Part shown: positions 18,539-28,287 of the stretch, one piece after another
Layout of the letters: the number at the start of each line of letters is the position of its first letter
How positions within the stretch are numbered: the first letter of the stretch is position 1
From: Woronichinia naegeliana WA131
GTDB lineage: Bacteria > Cyanobacteriota > Cyanobacteriia > Cyanobacteriales > Microcystaceae
DNA length: 64,000 nucleotides
NCBI GenBank assembly: GCA_025370055.1
Contig: CP073041.1
Span: forward strand, 1,116,001-1,180,000
Reading direction: 5' to 3'
The notes under the pieces: generated by a model
Told to the model about the DNA's origin: nothing
The model's input: only the letters and a program-made list of their open reading frames with translations
Database searches by the model: none
Made by a program: the position numbers and the translations under genes

Positions 18539-19753
18539 TTAGTTTTTTTGCAATACAGCTTCATAATCTGCACCTAATCGTTGCCAAGTGTAGTTTTTTT
18601 CAATTAAACGACGGCCATTTTCAGAAAGTTCGGCTCTGAGACTGGGATCATCTAACAGTTGACTAATGACAGTGATATATTCAGAGACTTGATTAGCCCG
18701 TAATGCCTGGGGGTGATGGGGATCAATGGTTAAGCCTTCTAAGGCGCGATCGCTGCCCACTACTGGAACACCGGCGGCCATGGCTTCTAAGGTCTTATTT
18801 TTTATGCCATAGCCCGATCGCAGAGGCACAATACAAACCGTTGCTTGATGTAAATAGTCCACCATGCGAGGCACTCTGCCCGTAACCGTAATCTGAGAAT
18901 TATGGGTTAAAGCCAGAACTTGAGGCGCAGGATTAGCACCCACAATCCAGAGTTGAAGTTGAGGATATTGGCTTTGTAGAAGCGGAAAAATTTCCTGAGC
19001 AAAAAAGCAAGCGGCATCAATATTCGTAATATAATCCATGCCACCGGTAATCATTAATTGATAGCCATTGGGATCACAGGAACGCAGGGGAAATAGATCG
19101 AGATCAACGCCGTTGGCAATCACCTGAACAGGAATTTGGGGGTTATAGGCTTGAATTTGGGACTGATCTTCTTGGGTGGTGACAACAATCTCGCTAAATT
19201 TTTGGCATAGTCTTTTCTCGTAACCTTTTAACATCGGTAAATAAAGGCGATCTCGGTTAGGATAGTCAGAAATACCGATACTTAATTGCTGTTGACAGGT
19301 GCGATAAACAGAACTGTGTAAATTAAGAACCACTTTAAGCTGTTTTTGCCAGTGCGGTCTAACATAAATTTCGTTAACACTATGTTCACAGGTTAAGACA
19401 TCAAAATTCCCTGTTTGTATTGCCTGGTCAAGCCAAGTTTGTAGCTCAGGGGAATAGTAACTGGCAACATTGGGGGGCGTTCCAGACTGGAGAAATTGAG
19501 CAAAACGGCCAATTTTGGTTAAAAAGTTAGTGTGAGGCTGATCATTGCGAGGAAATACCTGTAGATGACTAACAAATCGCCCTAGATCATGGATTTGGGC
19601 CTCAGTGACATCTGGACTTTGTTGAGTTACAAGCGTAACTTGATGGTATTGACTGAGATATTTCAGTAAATTAAACGTTCTGACCTGGGTTCCGCCGCGA
19701 CTGGGAGGATAGGGAAAGGTCATGGAGAGCATTAGAATTTTGAGATTGAACAT
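18539..19753 (-). CDS. Glycosyltransferase, GT-B fold (GT4-like)
   Basis: Retaining glycosyltransferase of 404 residues. The N-terminal Rossmann half begins LMLSMTFPYPPSRGGTQVR, with the glycine-rich acceptor-side loop. The C-terminal donor-binding half holds the linker VIANGVDLDLFPLR, a LWIVGANP strand, VTGRVPRMVDYLHQA and VPLRSGYGIKNKTLEAMAAGVPVV, where the glutamate of KTLEAMA contacts the nucleotide sugar. It is probably involved in exopolysaccharide or cell-surface glycan synthesis. Acceptor unknown. Its start lies 3 bases beyond the stop of the diguanylate cyclase gene upstream, so the two are likely co-transcribed. Confidence 0.9.
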   Translation of the reverse strand: MFNLKILMLSMTFPYPPSRGGTQVRTFNLLKYLSQYHQVTLVTQQSPDVTEAQIHDLGRFVSHLQVFPRNDQPHTNFLTKIGRFAQFLQSGTPPNVASYYSPELQTWLDQAIQTGNFDVLTCEHSVNEIYVRPHWQKQLKVVLNLHSSVYRTCQQQLSIGISDYPNRDRLYLPMLKGYEKRLCQKFSEIVVTTQEDQSQIQAYNPQIPVQVIANGVDLDLFPLRSCDPNGYQLMITGGMDYITNIDAACFFAQEIFPLLQSQYPQLQLWIVGANPAPQVLALTHNSQITVTGRVPRMVDYLHQATVCIVPLRSGYGIKNKTLEAMAAGVPVVGSDRALEGLTIDPHHPQALRANQVSEYITVISQLLDDPSLRAELSENGRRLIEKNYTWQRLGADYEAVLQKN

Positions 19754-19756
19754 TGT

Positions 19757-22700
19757 TCACAACAAGATAGACGAAACCCTTACTCGATTTCTGCCAGCTT
19801 CTTTTGCTTGATAGAGGCCTATGTCAGCAGCATGGATGATTTCATTAATCGTAATACCTTGATCTGGAAAACAAGCGACACCAAAGGAAGAAGTGAGGTT
19901 AATCGTTTGATTTCCGTGATATTTTAAGGACATTTGGGTAATAGCAATTCGGATCTCTTCGGCTTTTTGGGCAGTAGCTTCTAGGGAACTTTCCGACAAA
20001 ATCAAGAGCATCTCTTCCCCACCATAGCGATAAGCGGTATCAGAGCTACGAATGCTATTTTTGAGAAGCATCCCCATTTCTTTTAAGATAAAATCGCCAG
20101 CATCATGACCAAAAGTGTCATTAACTTGCTTGAAATGATCCAAGTCAATCATAACAATGCCAATGGGATATTGTTGGCGAGCGGCTCGGTGAATTTCTTT
20201 GTTCAGATATTCCTCTAAATAACGACGATTAAATAATCCTGTCAGTGGATCACGAATACTTTGATTTTGCAATTTTTCCCGAAGGATTAAATTAGCGATC
20301 GCGGCACTGACTTGTTCAGAAATTGTCTGGGCTAATTGTCTTTTAGCATCACCCAGTTGATCCGGTTTCGAGGAATATACAGAGAACAAACCCAGGGTTT
20401 CGCCTTGAGCAATCATCGGGATACAAATGGACTCAAATGGTGGATTTTGGCGGTTAATGTGGCTACAAAAAAGTTTATGGTGATCAGGTGCGACATAGTG
20501 CAATTTTCCACGTCGTAAGGCCCAACAATCATGAGCCTCAAACAGATTCTCTGAATAAAGATGAGTTCCCCAGTGTCCGATCATTTCCAAATAATTACGG
20601 GAATTATTAATAATAGCAGTGCCTCCTGAACAATTTGGAAATAATGGTTGAATAAGAGTATTGATGGTGCAGCAAATCTCCTCAATAGTGGTGCAAGATT
20701 GTAGAAAATCATTGATCTCGCTAATGACTAACATTTCGGCATTTCGCTCTTTAAGTTCCTTCACCCGTTCCTCTAATTGTTCAGTTGTTAATTGCAAAAA
20801 TTGCTTAGAGGATTCTAATTTTTGCTGAATTTGAATCATGTCTGTGATATCAGAATGAGTTCCGATCATCCGAACAACTTTACCTTGATTATCTTTAAGG
20901 TGAATAGCTCTAACAACAATATAAATAGTAGAGCCATCCTTGTGATGAAATCGTACCGTCGTTAAAAAGTGATCAATTTTACCGAGATTGTAATCTTCCA
21001 TTAATTGGATGGCGAGAGGATAGTCTTCTGCAAAGATAAGCGATTCCCAGGTATGACTTGTGTTGGGTAATTCATAATCTTTGTAGCCTAATATTTCTTT
21101 CCAGCGTGGTGAATAGTAAATTTCATTGGTTACAAGATCCCAATCCCAAAAACCATCATGGGAAGCTCGAATTGCTAATTCATATTGTTCTTTTGTTTGT
21201 CTTAAGCTATCCTCCGCCTGTTGCCGTTCTTTCAGTTCCATTTGTAATTGTTCATAGAGTTCTGATTGCTGAATAGCGATCGCCAGTTGGTTAGCAATTT
21301 GTTCCAGTAAGTCGATCTCCCAAATCTGCCAGTCACGAGGGGTTGAATTTTGATAAATTCCTAATAGTCCCCAAAGCAAATTTCCTGAAAAAATGGGAGA
21401 CACGGCATAGGCTTTAACTTGAAACGCTTCTAGAAGTTCGATATGGCAGGATTGAAGATTGGCCTGATAGATATCAGGAATAATGAAAGATTCGTGGTTA
21501 CGGAAACGTCCGCCTTGATTTTCCTGTAAATAAGTGTCTTGCCAAATAACTGGAATATCTATCTTTACCAATTTGTTCCAATTATCATTGACTGACTCGA
21601 CAATAAAATCTCCACTCCAATCTAGATTAAAACGGTAAATGACCACTCGATCAAGGTCAAGTATCTCCTTTATTTTTTGAGTTGCTGTTTCTAAAATCTG
21701 ATTGAGATCTAAGGACTGGCGAATAACTTGGCTAACCTTGAAAAGTAATTGCTCTTGCTTAATTTTTTGTTGCAAGATTTTTTCATTGTGTTTACGCTCA
21801 GTGATGTCTCGATTGACTCCAATAATGGCAATTACTTGTTCCAAATTGTCACGGAGAAGGATAGTATTTGTTTCACAAATTCCTTCACTAGCATCTTTGC
21901 GTAAAATTGGTAACTCTCCCGACCAGTGACCATCCCGCAATGTCCCTTCAATCACTGAATTTGATAACTGTACTGCTTCCTCTGGTTTATGTAAAAGATG
22001 GGGCTTTTGTCCTAAAACTTCGGCTTTACTATAACCAAATAATCTTTCCGCGCCCTTATTCCAATCAATAATAATCCCTTGCAGATTTACAACAATCACC
22101 CCATCAAAAATATTCTCAAAAACCAATGCTTGTTGTTGTAAGATAATTTCTATTTGCTTGCGTTCATTAATATCTAATAAGACACCGAGAGAGCGCACAG
22201 GTTGACCGGCCTGATCATAGATAGCTTTCCCTCGACCTAAACACCAGTGAATAGAGCCGTCTGGGTGAATTACTCGATATTCGGCTTCATAGTTAATTTG
22301 GTGTTTAAGGGAATTTGAGAATTGTTCTTCGACCCGCTCTTTATCGTCAGGATGTAACCTCTCTTCCCAGACTTTATAATTTGGTTCTATTTGCCCTGGC
22401 ACCAAACCTAGTAATGTAAAATGATTATCATTCCAAATCATTTCTCCTGTCAATAAATTGAGATTCCAAAAGCCGATGCGAGTTAAATCTAGGGCTAATC
22501 GACGTTGTTGTTCACTTTGTATTAACGCCTCTTCCATTTGTTGGCGTTCTTGTTGCATTTTCTGCTGTTCTGTAATATCTCTGATAATTTTTGAAGTTCC
22601 AATAATCACATCTTCTTTATTTCTAATTGGGGAAGCACTTACAGAAACATGAATTCGTCTTCCATCCTTGAATTGTCGTATAGTTTTGAAGTGCTCCATC

Positions 22701-23794
22701 GTTTTTCCTTGATGGATTTGCTCTAAAATATAACTCTCTTCATCTTGATAATCTAATGGGACAATGATCCTTATCGACTGACCAATCATTTCTTGGCTAG
22801 TATAGCCAAATAGCACTTCTGCTGATCGATTCCAACTGGTGATCTTACCGTCTAAGGATTGGCTAATAATGGCATCTCCTGAAGACTGAACAATTGCGGC
22901 TAATTCGGAAAGATCGGCTTCTATTTGTTTGCGATCGCTGATATTTTCACCGGACAACACGAGATGAGTGGTTCTGCCTTGGTTGTCATAGAGAGGATTG
23001 ATAGCAAAATCCATAATACCCAGGTGACTATCGGCCGTTGTAATAGAAAGTTCAAAGCGAACTCGGTTGCCCTGACTAGCCTTTTCAATCGCGTTAGTAA
23101 TAATGGTTTGGGCTTCGGTGGGTTCAAGCCAGGCATAAACTTCTGTAAAGGGTTTCCCGATCACAGATTCCTTGGTTAATCCGGTAATAACGAGGGGAGC
23201 TTGATTGGCTTCTAAAAAAATGCCATCAGGGGACAAAATTCCCACATAGGAAAATAAACTATTGAGCACTTGCCGCCAAAATCGGCCTTCTTCCCTCTCT
23301 GCTTCTGATTCCTGTAACTGTTTAAGCAATTGGAATTGTTTGAGAACCCCTGATACTGCCCGTTGTAAATTATCCTCAGTAATTTGGTTGTTATCTAAAT
23401 AATCTTCTGCCCCATTTTTGAGCAATTCTACAGCAATCTCTGTACTACCTTGGCTCGTTAAAATAATAACAGGAATTTTGCTCAGTCCGGTTTGCTGACG
23501 TAGCTTAACCAAAAATTCTAGCCCGGTCATATCGGGTAAAAAATAATCAATCAGGAAAATATCTGGCATCTGTTGTTGACACCAATTTAAGCCTTCTTCT
23601 CCCGTCTGAAATTCCACCAGTTGATAGTTGGCGGGTCTCGGTTGATCTTGGGTTGTTTTTGGGCTAGTCAAAAATCGTCGATAAAGGGCGCGATCGCTTT
23701 CCGAATCTTCGACAACCAGAATTTTATAGGACTGGGAGACTCTCTTATCTGGCCATCTTGGCGTTTTTGGGGAGTGTTTAGGGTGCTGGCTCAT
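19757..23794 (-). CDS. Multi-sensor diguanylate cyclase (REC-PAS4-GAF-PAS-GAF-GGDEF)
   Basis: Predicted to make cyclic di-GMP in response to several inputs. From the ATG at 23794 it has 1345 residues; an upstream TTG at 23815 adds only seven. Order: receiver domain (ILVVEDSESDR, phospho-acceptor aspartate in LIDYFLPDMTG), four PAS domains (VGILSPDGIF, GDAIISQSLDGKI, GFWNLNLLTGE, DGVIVVNLQG), a GAF domain starting near LLFKVSQVIRQSLDL, a fifth PAS (HDGFWDWDLVTNE), a second GAF (ISEINDFLQSC) and a C-terminal GGDEF domain (DLDHFKQVNDTFGHDAGD). The active-site loop reads RYGGEEMLL, with methionine in place of the usual phenylalanine. No EAL domain. The glycosyltransferase gene follows by 3 bases, suggesting a link to surface polysaccharide. 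Confidence 0.93.
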   Translation of the reverse strand: MSQHPKHSPKTPRWPDKRVSQSYKILVVEDSESDRALYRRFLTSPKTTQDQPRPANYQLVEFQTGEEGLNWCQQQMPDIFLIDYFLPDMTGLEFLVKLRQQTGLSKIPVIILTSQGSTEIAVELLKNGAEDYLDNNQITEDNLQRAVSGVLKQFQLLKQLQESEAEREEGRFWRQVLNSLFSYVGILSPDGIFLEANQAPLVITGLTKESVIGKPFTEVYAWLEPTEAQTIITNAIEKASQGNRVRFELSITTADSHLGIMDFAINPLYDNQGRTTHLVLSGENISDRKQIEADLSELAAIVQSSGDAIISQSLDGKITSWNRSAEVLFGYTSQEMIGQSIRIIVPLDYQDEESYILEQIHQGKTMEHFKTIRQFKDGRRIHVSVSASPIRNKEDVIIGTSKIIRDITEQQKMQQERQQMEEALIQSEQQRRLALDLTRIGFWNLNLLTGEMIWNDNHFTLLGLVPGQIEPNYKVWEERLHPDDKERVEEQFSNSLKHQINYEAEYRVIHPDGSIHWCLGRGKAIYDQAGQPVRSLGVLLDINERKQIEIILQQQALVFENIFDGVIVVNLQGIIIDWNKGAERLFGYSKAEVLGQKPHLLHKPEEAVQLSNSVIEGTLRDGHWSGELPILRKDASEGICETNTILLRDNLEQVIAIIGVNRDITERKHNEKILQQKIKQEQLLFKVSQVIRQSLDLNQILETATQKIKEILDLDRVVIYRFNLDWSGDFIVESVNDNWNKLVKIDIPVIWQDTYLQENQGGRFRNHESFIIPDIYQANLQSCHIELLEAFQVKAYAVSPIFSGNLLWGLLGIYQNSTPRDWQIWEIDLLEQIANQLAIAIQQSELYEQLQMELKERQQAEDSLRQTKEQYELAIRASHDGFWDWDLVTNEIYYSPRWKEILGYKDYELPNTSHTWESLIFAEDYPLAIQLMEDYNLGKIDHFLTTVRFHHKDGSTIYIVVRAIHLKDNQGKVVRMIGTHSDITDMIQIQQKLESSKQFLQLTTEQLEERVKELKERNAEMLVISEINDFLQSCTTIEEICCTINTLIQPLFPNCSGGTAIINNSRNYLEMIGHWGTHLYSENLFEAHDCWALRRGKLHYVAPDHHKLFCSHINRQNPPFESICIPMIAQGETLGLFSVYSSKPDQLGDAKRQLAQTISEQVSAAIANLILREKLQNQSIRDPLTGLFNRRYLEEYLNKEIHRAARQQYPIGIVMIDLDHFKQVNDTFGHDAGDFILKEMGMLLKNSIRSSDTAYRYGGEEMLLILSESSLEATAQKAEEIRIAITQMSLKYHGNQTINLTSSFGVACFPDQGITINEIIHAADIGLYQAKEAGRNRVRVSSILL

Positions 23795-24047
23795 ATCTAT
23801 TTTGTACCTAATCAAGTACCGAAAAGTATAAATATAAGATTTATCGAGAAATATAGTCCGTTTTCTATCAAGTTCTCATTTTCTTAGCTTACTAGCTAAT
23901 CTCACCTTTGTGATTTTTCTAGGAGCATTTTCGGCTTATTGATTTAGCTCACCCTTACCAGAGGAAAACATAGTACTTGTCAGACAAAATTGGTTAACCT
24001 GAGTTAACACCCTTTGCTATCATAGTCAAGGCATCTTTGTTGATGTT

Positions 24048-24174
24048 CAGGGCGAACGCATCTTATTTTTGAAAGGTAGGCTGGATAAGGGTTTCCGAGA
24101 TCATGATTGATTTTTTATGAAACGCTGAAAGTCTTATCAGATAAGGAGTCTAGAATTTAGATGCGTTTGCCCTG
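24048..24174 (+). repeat. ISAs1-derived MITE, copy 2, overlapping the ABC-F 5' region
   Basis: A 127-bp element with ends CAGGGCGAACGCATCTTA and TAGATGCGTTTGCCCTG, flanked by imperfect 10-bp duplications TGTTGATGTT and TGTTGATTTT. It is the inverse of the copy at 1891-2016. Its right end contains an ATG at 24161 that is in frame with the downstream ATPase gene. The rest of the 390-bp spacer before it shows no gene. Confidence 0.88.
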
Positions 24175-24205
24175 TGTTGATTTTAACCTTTCTGGAGACA
24201 ACCCC

Positions 24206-25912
24206 ATGCTACGACTTGAACATATTAGTAAAATTTATCCGACAGGGGAGGTTTTGAAGGATGTTACCTGGGAAGTCAAAGTCGGCGATCGCATTGGTTT
24301 GGTGGGGGTAAACGGAGCGGGTAAATCGACGCAACTAAAAATCATTATGGGGGATGTGGAACCCACCGCCGGGGAAATTATTCGGCCAGCCAGTTTGCAT
24401 ATTGGCTATTTAACTCAGGAATTTGAGGTCGATCCGACTCGTACCGTGCGGGAAGAATTTTGGACAGTATTTGGGGAAGCAAATCAAACTCACCATGATC
24501 TATTAATTGTCCAGCAGCAAATGGAGACCGCCGATCCAGAAGCCTTAGATCGTTTGATTAACCAACTCGATAAGTTACAACGCCGATTTGAAGCTCTAGA
24601 TGGCTACGGTTTAGATGCCCGTGTGGAGAAAATTTTGCCTGAATTGGGTTTTGATAGTGATGACGGCGATCGCCTGGTGAGTGCCTTTAGTGGCGGTTGG
24701 CAGATGCGCATGAGTTTAGGAAAGATTTTATTACAAAGTCCCGATGTCTTGCTCTTAGATGAACCGACTAACCATTTAGATCTGGAAACCATTGAATGGC
24801 TGGAAAAATATCTCAAAGGCTTAACCACACCGATGGTAATTGTGTCCCATGACCGCGAATTTTTAGATCGGCTCTGTACCCAAATTGTGGAAACGGAACG
24901 GGGGGTTTCAAGTACCTATCTTGGCAATTATTCTGCCTATTTACAGCAAAAAGAAGAGGCTCAATTAGCGCAACTGAGTGCCTACGAACGTCAACAAAAG
25001 GAATTGGAAAAACAACAGGTCTTTGTTGATCGCTTCCGTGCCAGTGCAACCCGCAGTACCCAGGCAAAAAGTCGGGAAAAACAACTGGAAAAAATTGAAC
25101 GCATTGAAGCTCCCATCGGTAGTGTTCGTACTCTTCATTTTCGTTTTCCGCCCGCTCCCCGCAGTGGTCGAGAAGTGGTCATCATTGAAAATCTTGTCCA
25201 TACCTACGATGATAAAATTCTTTTTCTCGATGCTAATCTCACCGTTGAACGCGGCGATCGCATTGCCTTTTTAGGCCCCAATGGAGCCGGAAAATCCACA
25301 CTGTTACGATTGATGATGGGCTTGGAAAAACCCACAGAAGGCACAATTGAACTCGGAAAACATGGCGTTATCCCTGGCTATTTTGAACAAAATCAAGCCG
25401 AAGCTTTAGACCTTAAGAAAAGTGTTCTTGATACCATTCACGACGAAGTTCCCGATTGGAAAAATGAGGAAGTACGTACCTTGCTGGGTCGTTTTCTCTT
25501 TAGTGGAGAAACGGTCTATAAAAATGTGGAAGCCTTGAGTGGTGGCGAGAAAGCCCGCCTTGCTTTAGCGAAAATGCTATTACAACCAGTTAATCTCTTA
25601 ATCCTAGATGAACCGACCAATCATTTAGATATTCCCGCCAAGGAAATGATGGAAGAGGCTCTACAACATTACGATGGCACAGTTTTAATTGTTTCCCATG
25701 ATCGTTATTTCATTTCCCAGGTCGCTACTAAAATTGTAGAAATTCGGGATGGTCAACTACTGGTTTATGCGGGAGATTATCACTATTATCTCGATAAACT
25801 GGAAGAGGAAAAATTCAAAGCAAAACAAGAAAAGTTAGCAGCCGAAAAGGCTGCAAAAGCTTCTGAAAAACGAGAAAAGGAGAAAATGAAAAAGACTGCA
25901 AAAAAAAGTTGA
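24206..25912 (+). CDS. ABC-F family ATPase (ribosome-associated, Uup/EttA-like)
   Basis: Soluble tandem ATPase of 568 residues. Such proteins act on the ribosome E site and rescue or gate translation. The exact subfamily is not assigned. Domain 1: Walker A GVNGAGKST, signature SGGWQMR, Walker B VLLLDEPTNHLD. The linker helices carry the arm (QQKEEAQLAQLSAYERQQKE). Domain 2: Walker A GPNGAGKST, signature SGGEKAR, Walker B LLILDEPTNHLD. The C-terminus is a lysine-rich coiled coil. I choose the ATG at 24206 (MLRLEHISK) because the conserved domain begins there. The in-frame ATG at 24161 lies in the MITE end and would add 15 foreign residues. Confidence 0.93.
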   Translation: MLRLEHISKIYPTGEVLKDVTWEVKVGDRIGLVGVNGAGKSTQLKIIMGDVEPTAGEIIRPASLHIGYLTQEFEVDPTRTVREEFWTVFGEANQTHHDLLIVQQQMETADPEALDRLINQLDKLQRRFEALDGYGLDARVEKILPELGFDSDDGDRLVSAFSGGWQMRMSLGKILLQSPDVLLLDEPTNHLDLETIEWLEKYLKGLTTPMVIVSHDREFLDRLCTQIVETERGVSSTYLGNYSAYLQQKEEAQLAQLSAYERQQKELEKQQVFVDRFRASATRSTQAKSREKQLEKIERIEAPIGSVRTLHFRFPPAPRSGREVVIIENLVHTYDDKILFLDANLTVERGDRIAFLGPNGAGKSTLLRLMMGLEKPTEGTIELGKHGVIPGYFEQNQAEALDLKKSVLDTIHDEVPDWKNEEVRTLLGRFLFSGETVYKNVEALSGGEKARLALAKMLLQPVNLLILDEPTNHLDIPAKEMMEEALQHYDGTVLIVSHDRYFISQVATKIVEIRDGQLLVYAGDYHYYLDKLEEEKFKAKQEKLAAEKAAKASEKREKEKMKKTAKKS

Positions 25913-26234
25913 TTGTTAACAGCAAGCTCTTTATTAGTATTAGCCTTGTGTATTTACCTCAATTGAGCGGACTCACTAGTCTTTTCTTAAAACTGGCAAT
26001 GCGTTCTAACAGCTAATAAATTCGGTTCTTCGGTATTTGTTATGCCAAGCATGAGGTTATCTACTCCAGAACCCATGCCAAGAAAGGGTTTCCTTGTCCT
26101 TACACTCAATTCATGCCAAATTAACTGACGGTTTTAACTGAAAGTCTTATATAGCAAGGGTTTTGGGAGTTGATAAAATGACTTAGCATCGTAACTACCG
26201 ATGAACCTTATTTTTTTAGCGTATATTTTCTAGG
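25913..26234. other. Spacer of about 320 bases without a recognised gene
   Basis: Between the ABC-F gene and the convergent glutathione peroxidase gene. I see no open frame with a known product, no tRNA and no clear terminator. Confidence 0.5.
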
Positions 26235-26729
26235 TTAGAGCAAGGCTTTAATGTCTTTAGCTAGATCCTCTGGTTTAGTCATAGATGAGTAACGTTTAAT
26301 TACTTTACCGGAGCGATCCACTAAAAATTTGGTGAAATTCCACTTAATTGCTTCCGTTCCCAATAGACCAGGAGCCGCTTTAGTTAGGAACTGAAACAGA
26401 GGATGGGCATTAGCTCCATTAACTTCAACTTTTTCAAACAGGGGAAAGGCCACACCAAAGCGAGTTTCACAAAAAGATTGGATTGTAGTCGCGTCGCCCG
26501 GTTCCTGTTGACCAAATTGATTGCAGGGAAAGCCCAAAATGACGAATCCCTGATTTTTATACTGTTCATAGAGGGATTGTAAGCCTTGATATTGGGGCGT
26601 AAAACCACATTGACTGGCAGTATTAACGATTAGTAGCACCTTATCTTTAAATTCGCTCAGTGAGATGGTCTTACCTTCAATACTATTGGTAGAGAAGTCA
26701 TAAACAGTTTGAGTCATTTGTGCGGTCAT
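26235..26729 (-). CDS. Glutathione peroxidase family thiol peroxidase
   Basis: Reduces hydroperoxides. Cyanobacterial members generally use thioredoxin or NADPH-linked donors rather than glutathione. It has 164 residues of the thioredoxin fold. The catalytic cysteine is in NTASQCGFTPQYQGL, with cysteine and not selenocysteine. Glutamine and the second conserved block are in GFPCNQFGQQEPG, and tryptophan and asparagine in KWNFTKFLVD. The C-terminus IKRYSSMTKPEDL is typical. A second possible start is the ATG four codons downstream. No partner gene is adjacent. Confidence 0.94.
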   Translation of the reverse strand: MTAQMTQTVYDFSTNSIEGKTISLSEFKDKVLLIVNTASQCGFTPQYQGLQSLYEQYKNQGFVILGFPCNQFGQQEPGDATTIQSFCETRFGVAFPLFEKVEVNGANAHPLFQFLTKAAPGLLGTEAIKWNFTKFLVDRSGKVIKRYSSMTKPEDLAKDIKALL

Positions 26730-27025
26730 AACACCCTAATAATTAAATACAGAACTATTATTACATTAGGGATCAAGGAAAAGATCGCTTCTTCTCCTCT
26801 CTTTTGTCAGTCTAAGCAGAGAAGTAGCAAAAGTCATCCCACAAATAGACCAGAAAACGAAGACAATCAAAACCATTCATTAGATCAGTTAGTTTGGATA
26901 ATATCCAAGAAAGTTGAGGGTTAGGAAAAACCTTTAACCACCGACTTATCACGTTATTATAAATATACCCCTTATAGGTTTAACATAATCTGTGGTGTGA
27001 GTGTGGTTGTCAGGAGTAAACAACG

Positions 27026-28225
27026 GTGTTCAGTCAAGAGGTCTTGAGCAAAGATCCGGCTCTCTATGAGGTTAGGTCAGGTCGTTATGATTATCGTTTA
27101 TCGGAATTGATTCGCCAACGGGCTTGGGTAGAAATTGATCAGCAGGCTCTTATTCATAATGTGCAACAATTCAAAGCCTTTTTGAAGCCAGGGACAGAAT
27201 TGATGGCTGTGGTCAAGGCAGATGCCTATGGTCATGGAGCGATCCGCATTGCTCAAACCGTTTTACAAGCAGGGGCTAGTTGGTTGGCGATCGCCACCTT
27301 GGGGGAAGGTATTGAGTTACGGGAAGCGGGCATTACGGCTCCCATTCTGATTTTAGGGGCAGTGAATACACCGGAAGAAATTAGTGCGATCGCCCATTGG
27401 CAATTAGAACCTACCCTTTGTCATGGGGAACAGGCCCAATTATTTTCCGATACGCTTAAACAGTTGGGGCGTAGTCTGCCGGTACATCTCAAGCTAGATA
27501 CAGGAATGTCTCGTTTAGGAACGTCTTGGCGACAGGCTTTTCGTTTTGGCAAGTTAGTGAAGGATTTACCCTATTTACGTTTGGCGAGTGTTTATTCCCA
27601 TTTGGCTACGGCGGATGATCCCAATCCCCAGCAAATGCAAATGCAACAACAACGTTTTGAAACAGCGATCGCCTCTTTACGTCAAGCGGGTGTTCAAGCG
27701 AATCGTTTTCATCTCGCTAATTCGGCAGCCACTTTAAACGGTCAGACCTGGCATTATGATTTAGTACGGGTCGGTTTGGGATTATATGGACTTTATCCGG
27801 CTCCCCATCTACACTCTCAGATTAGCCTTAAGCCGGTTTTAGGGGTCAAGGCAAAAGTTACCCAAGTTAAAACCATTGAGTCTGGTACGGGGGTTAGTTA
27901 TGGTCATCATTTTGTCAGCGATCGCCCGATGCAAATTGCAGTTGTAGGGATTGGCTATGCGGATGGTGTGCCTCGTAATTTGTCCAATCGTTTACAAGTG
28001 TTAATTCGTGGCCAGCGTGTCAACCAGATTGGGGCAATCACGATGGACCAAATCATGTTAGATGTTTCCCAGATTCCTGATCTAAGAGCGGGAGAAGTGG
28101 TGACATTAATTGGCCAAGATGGTCTGGAGAATATTGCTGCGGATGATTGGGCTGAAGCCTTAGGCACGATTTCCTGGGAAATTCTTTGTGGCTTTAAGCA
28201 CCGCTTGCCTCGGATTACGATTTAA
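27026..28225 (+). CDS. alr: Alanine racemase
   Basis: PLP-dependent interconversion of L- and D-alanine for peptidoglycan. It works upstream of the ddl product encoded at 37594-38649. It has 399 residues. PLP lysine is in AVVKADAYGHG (about residue 64), the catalytic tyrosine in GTGVSYGHHF, and the substrate region in ITMDQIMLDVS. It starts at GTG 27026, preceded by CAGGAG at a good distance. The first 30 residues are an extension often seen in cyanobacterial members. Confidence 0.96.
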   Translation: MFSQEVLSKDPALYEVRSGRYDYRLSELIRQRAWVEIDQQALIHNVQQFKAFLKPGTELMAVVKADAYGHGAIRIAQTVLQAGASWLAIATLGEGIELREAGITAPILILGAVNTPEEISAIAHWQLEPTLCHGEQAQLFSDTLKQLGRSLPVHLKLDTGMSRLGTSWRQAFRFGKLVKDLPYLRLASVYSHLATADDPNPQQMQMQQQRFETAIASLRQAGVQANRFHLANSAATLNGQTWHYDLVRVGLGLYGLYPAPHLHSQISLKPVLGVKAKVTQVKTIESGTGVSYGHHFVSDRPMQIAVVGIGYADGVPRNLSNRLQVLIRGQRVNQIGAITMDQIMLDVSQIPDLRAGEVVTLIGQDGLENIAADDWAEALGTISWEILCGFKHRLPRITI

Positions 28226-28287
28226 AAGACCGACTGCCTGCTCTCACTTTTGGCTCTTCCCTACTATCGAATCACTACCGATCAACT

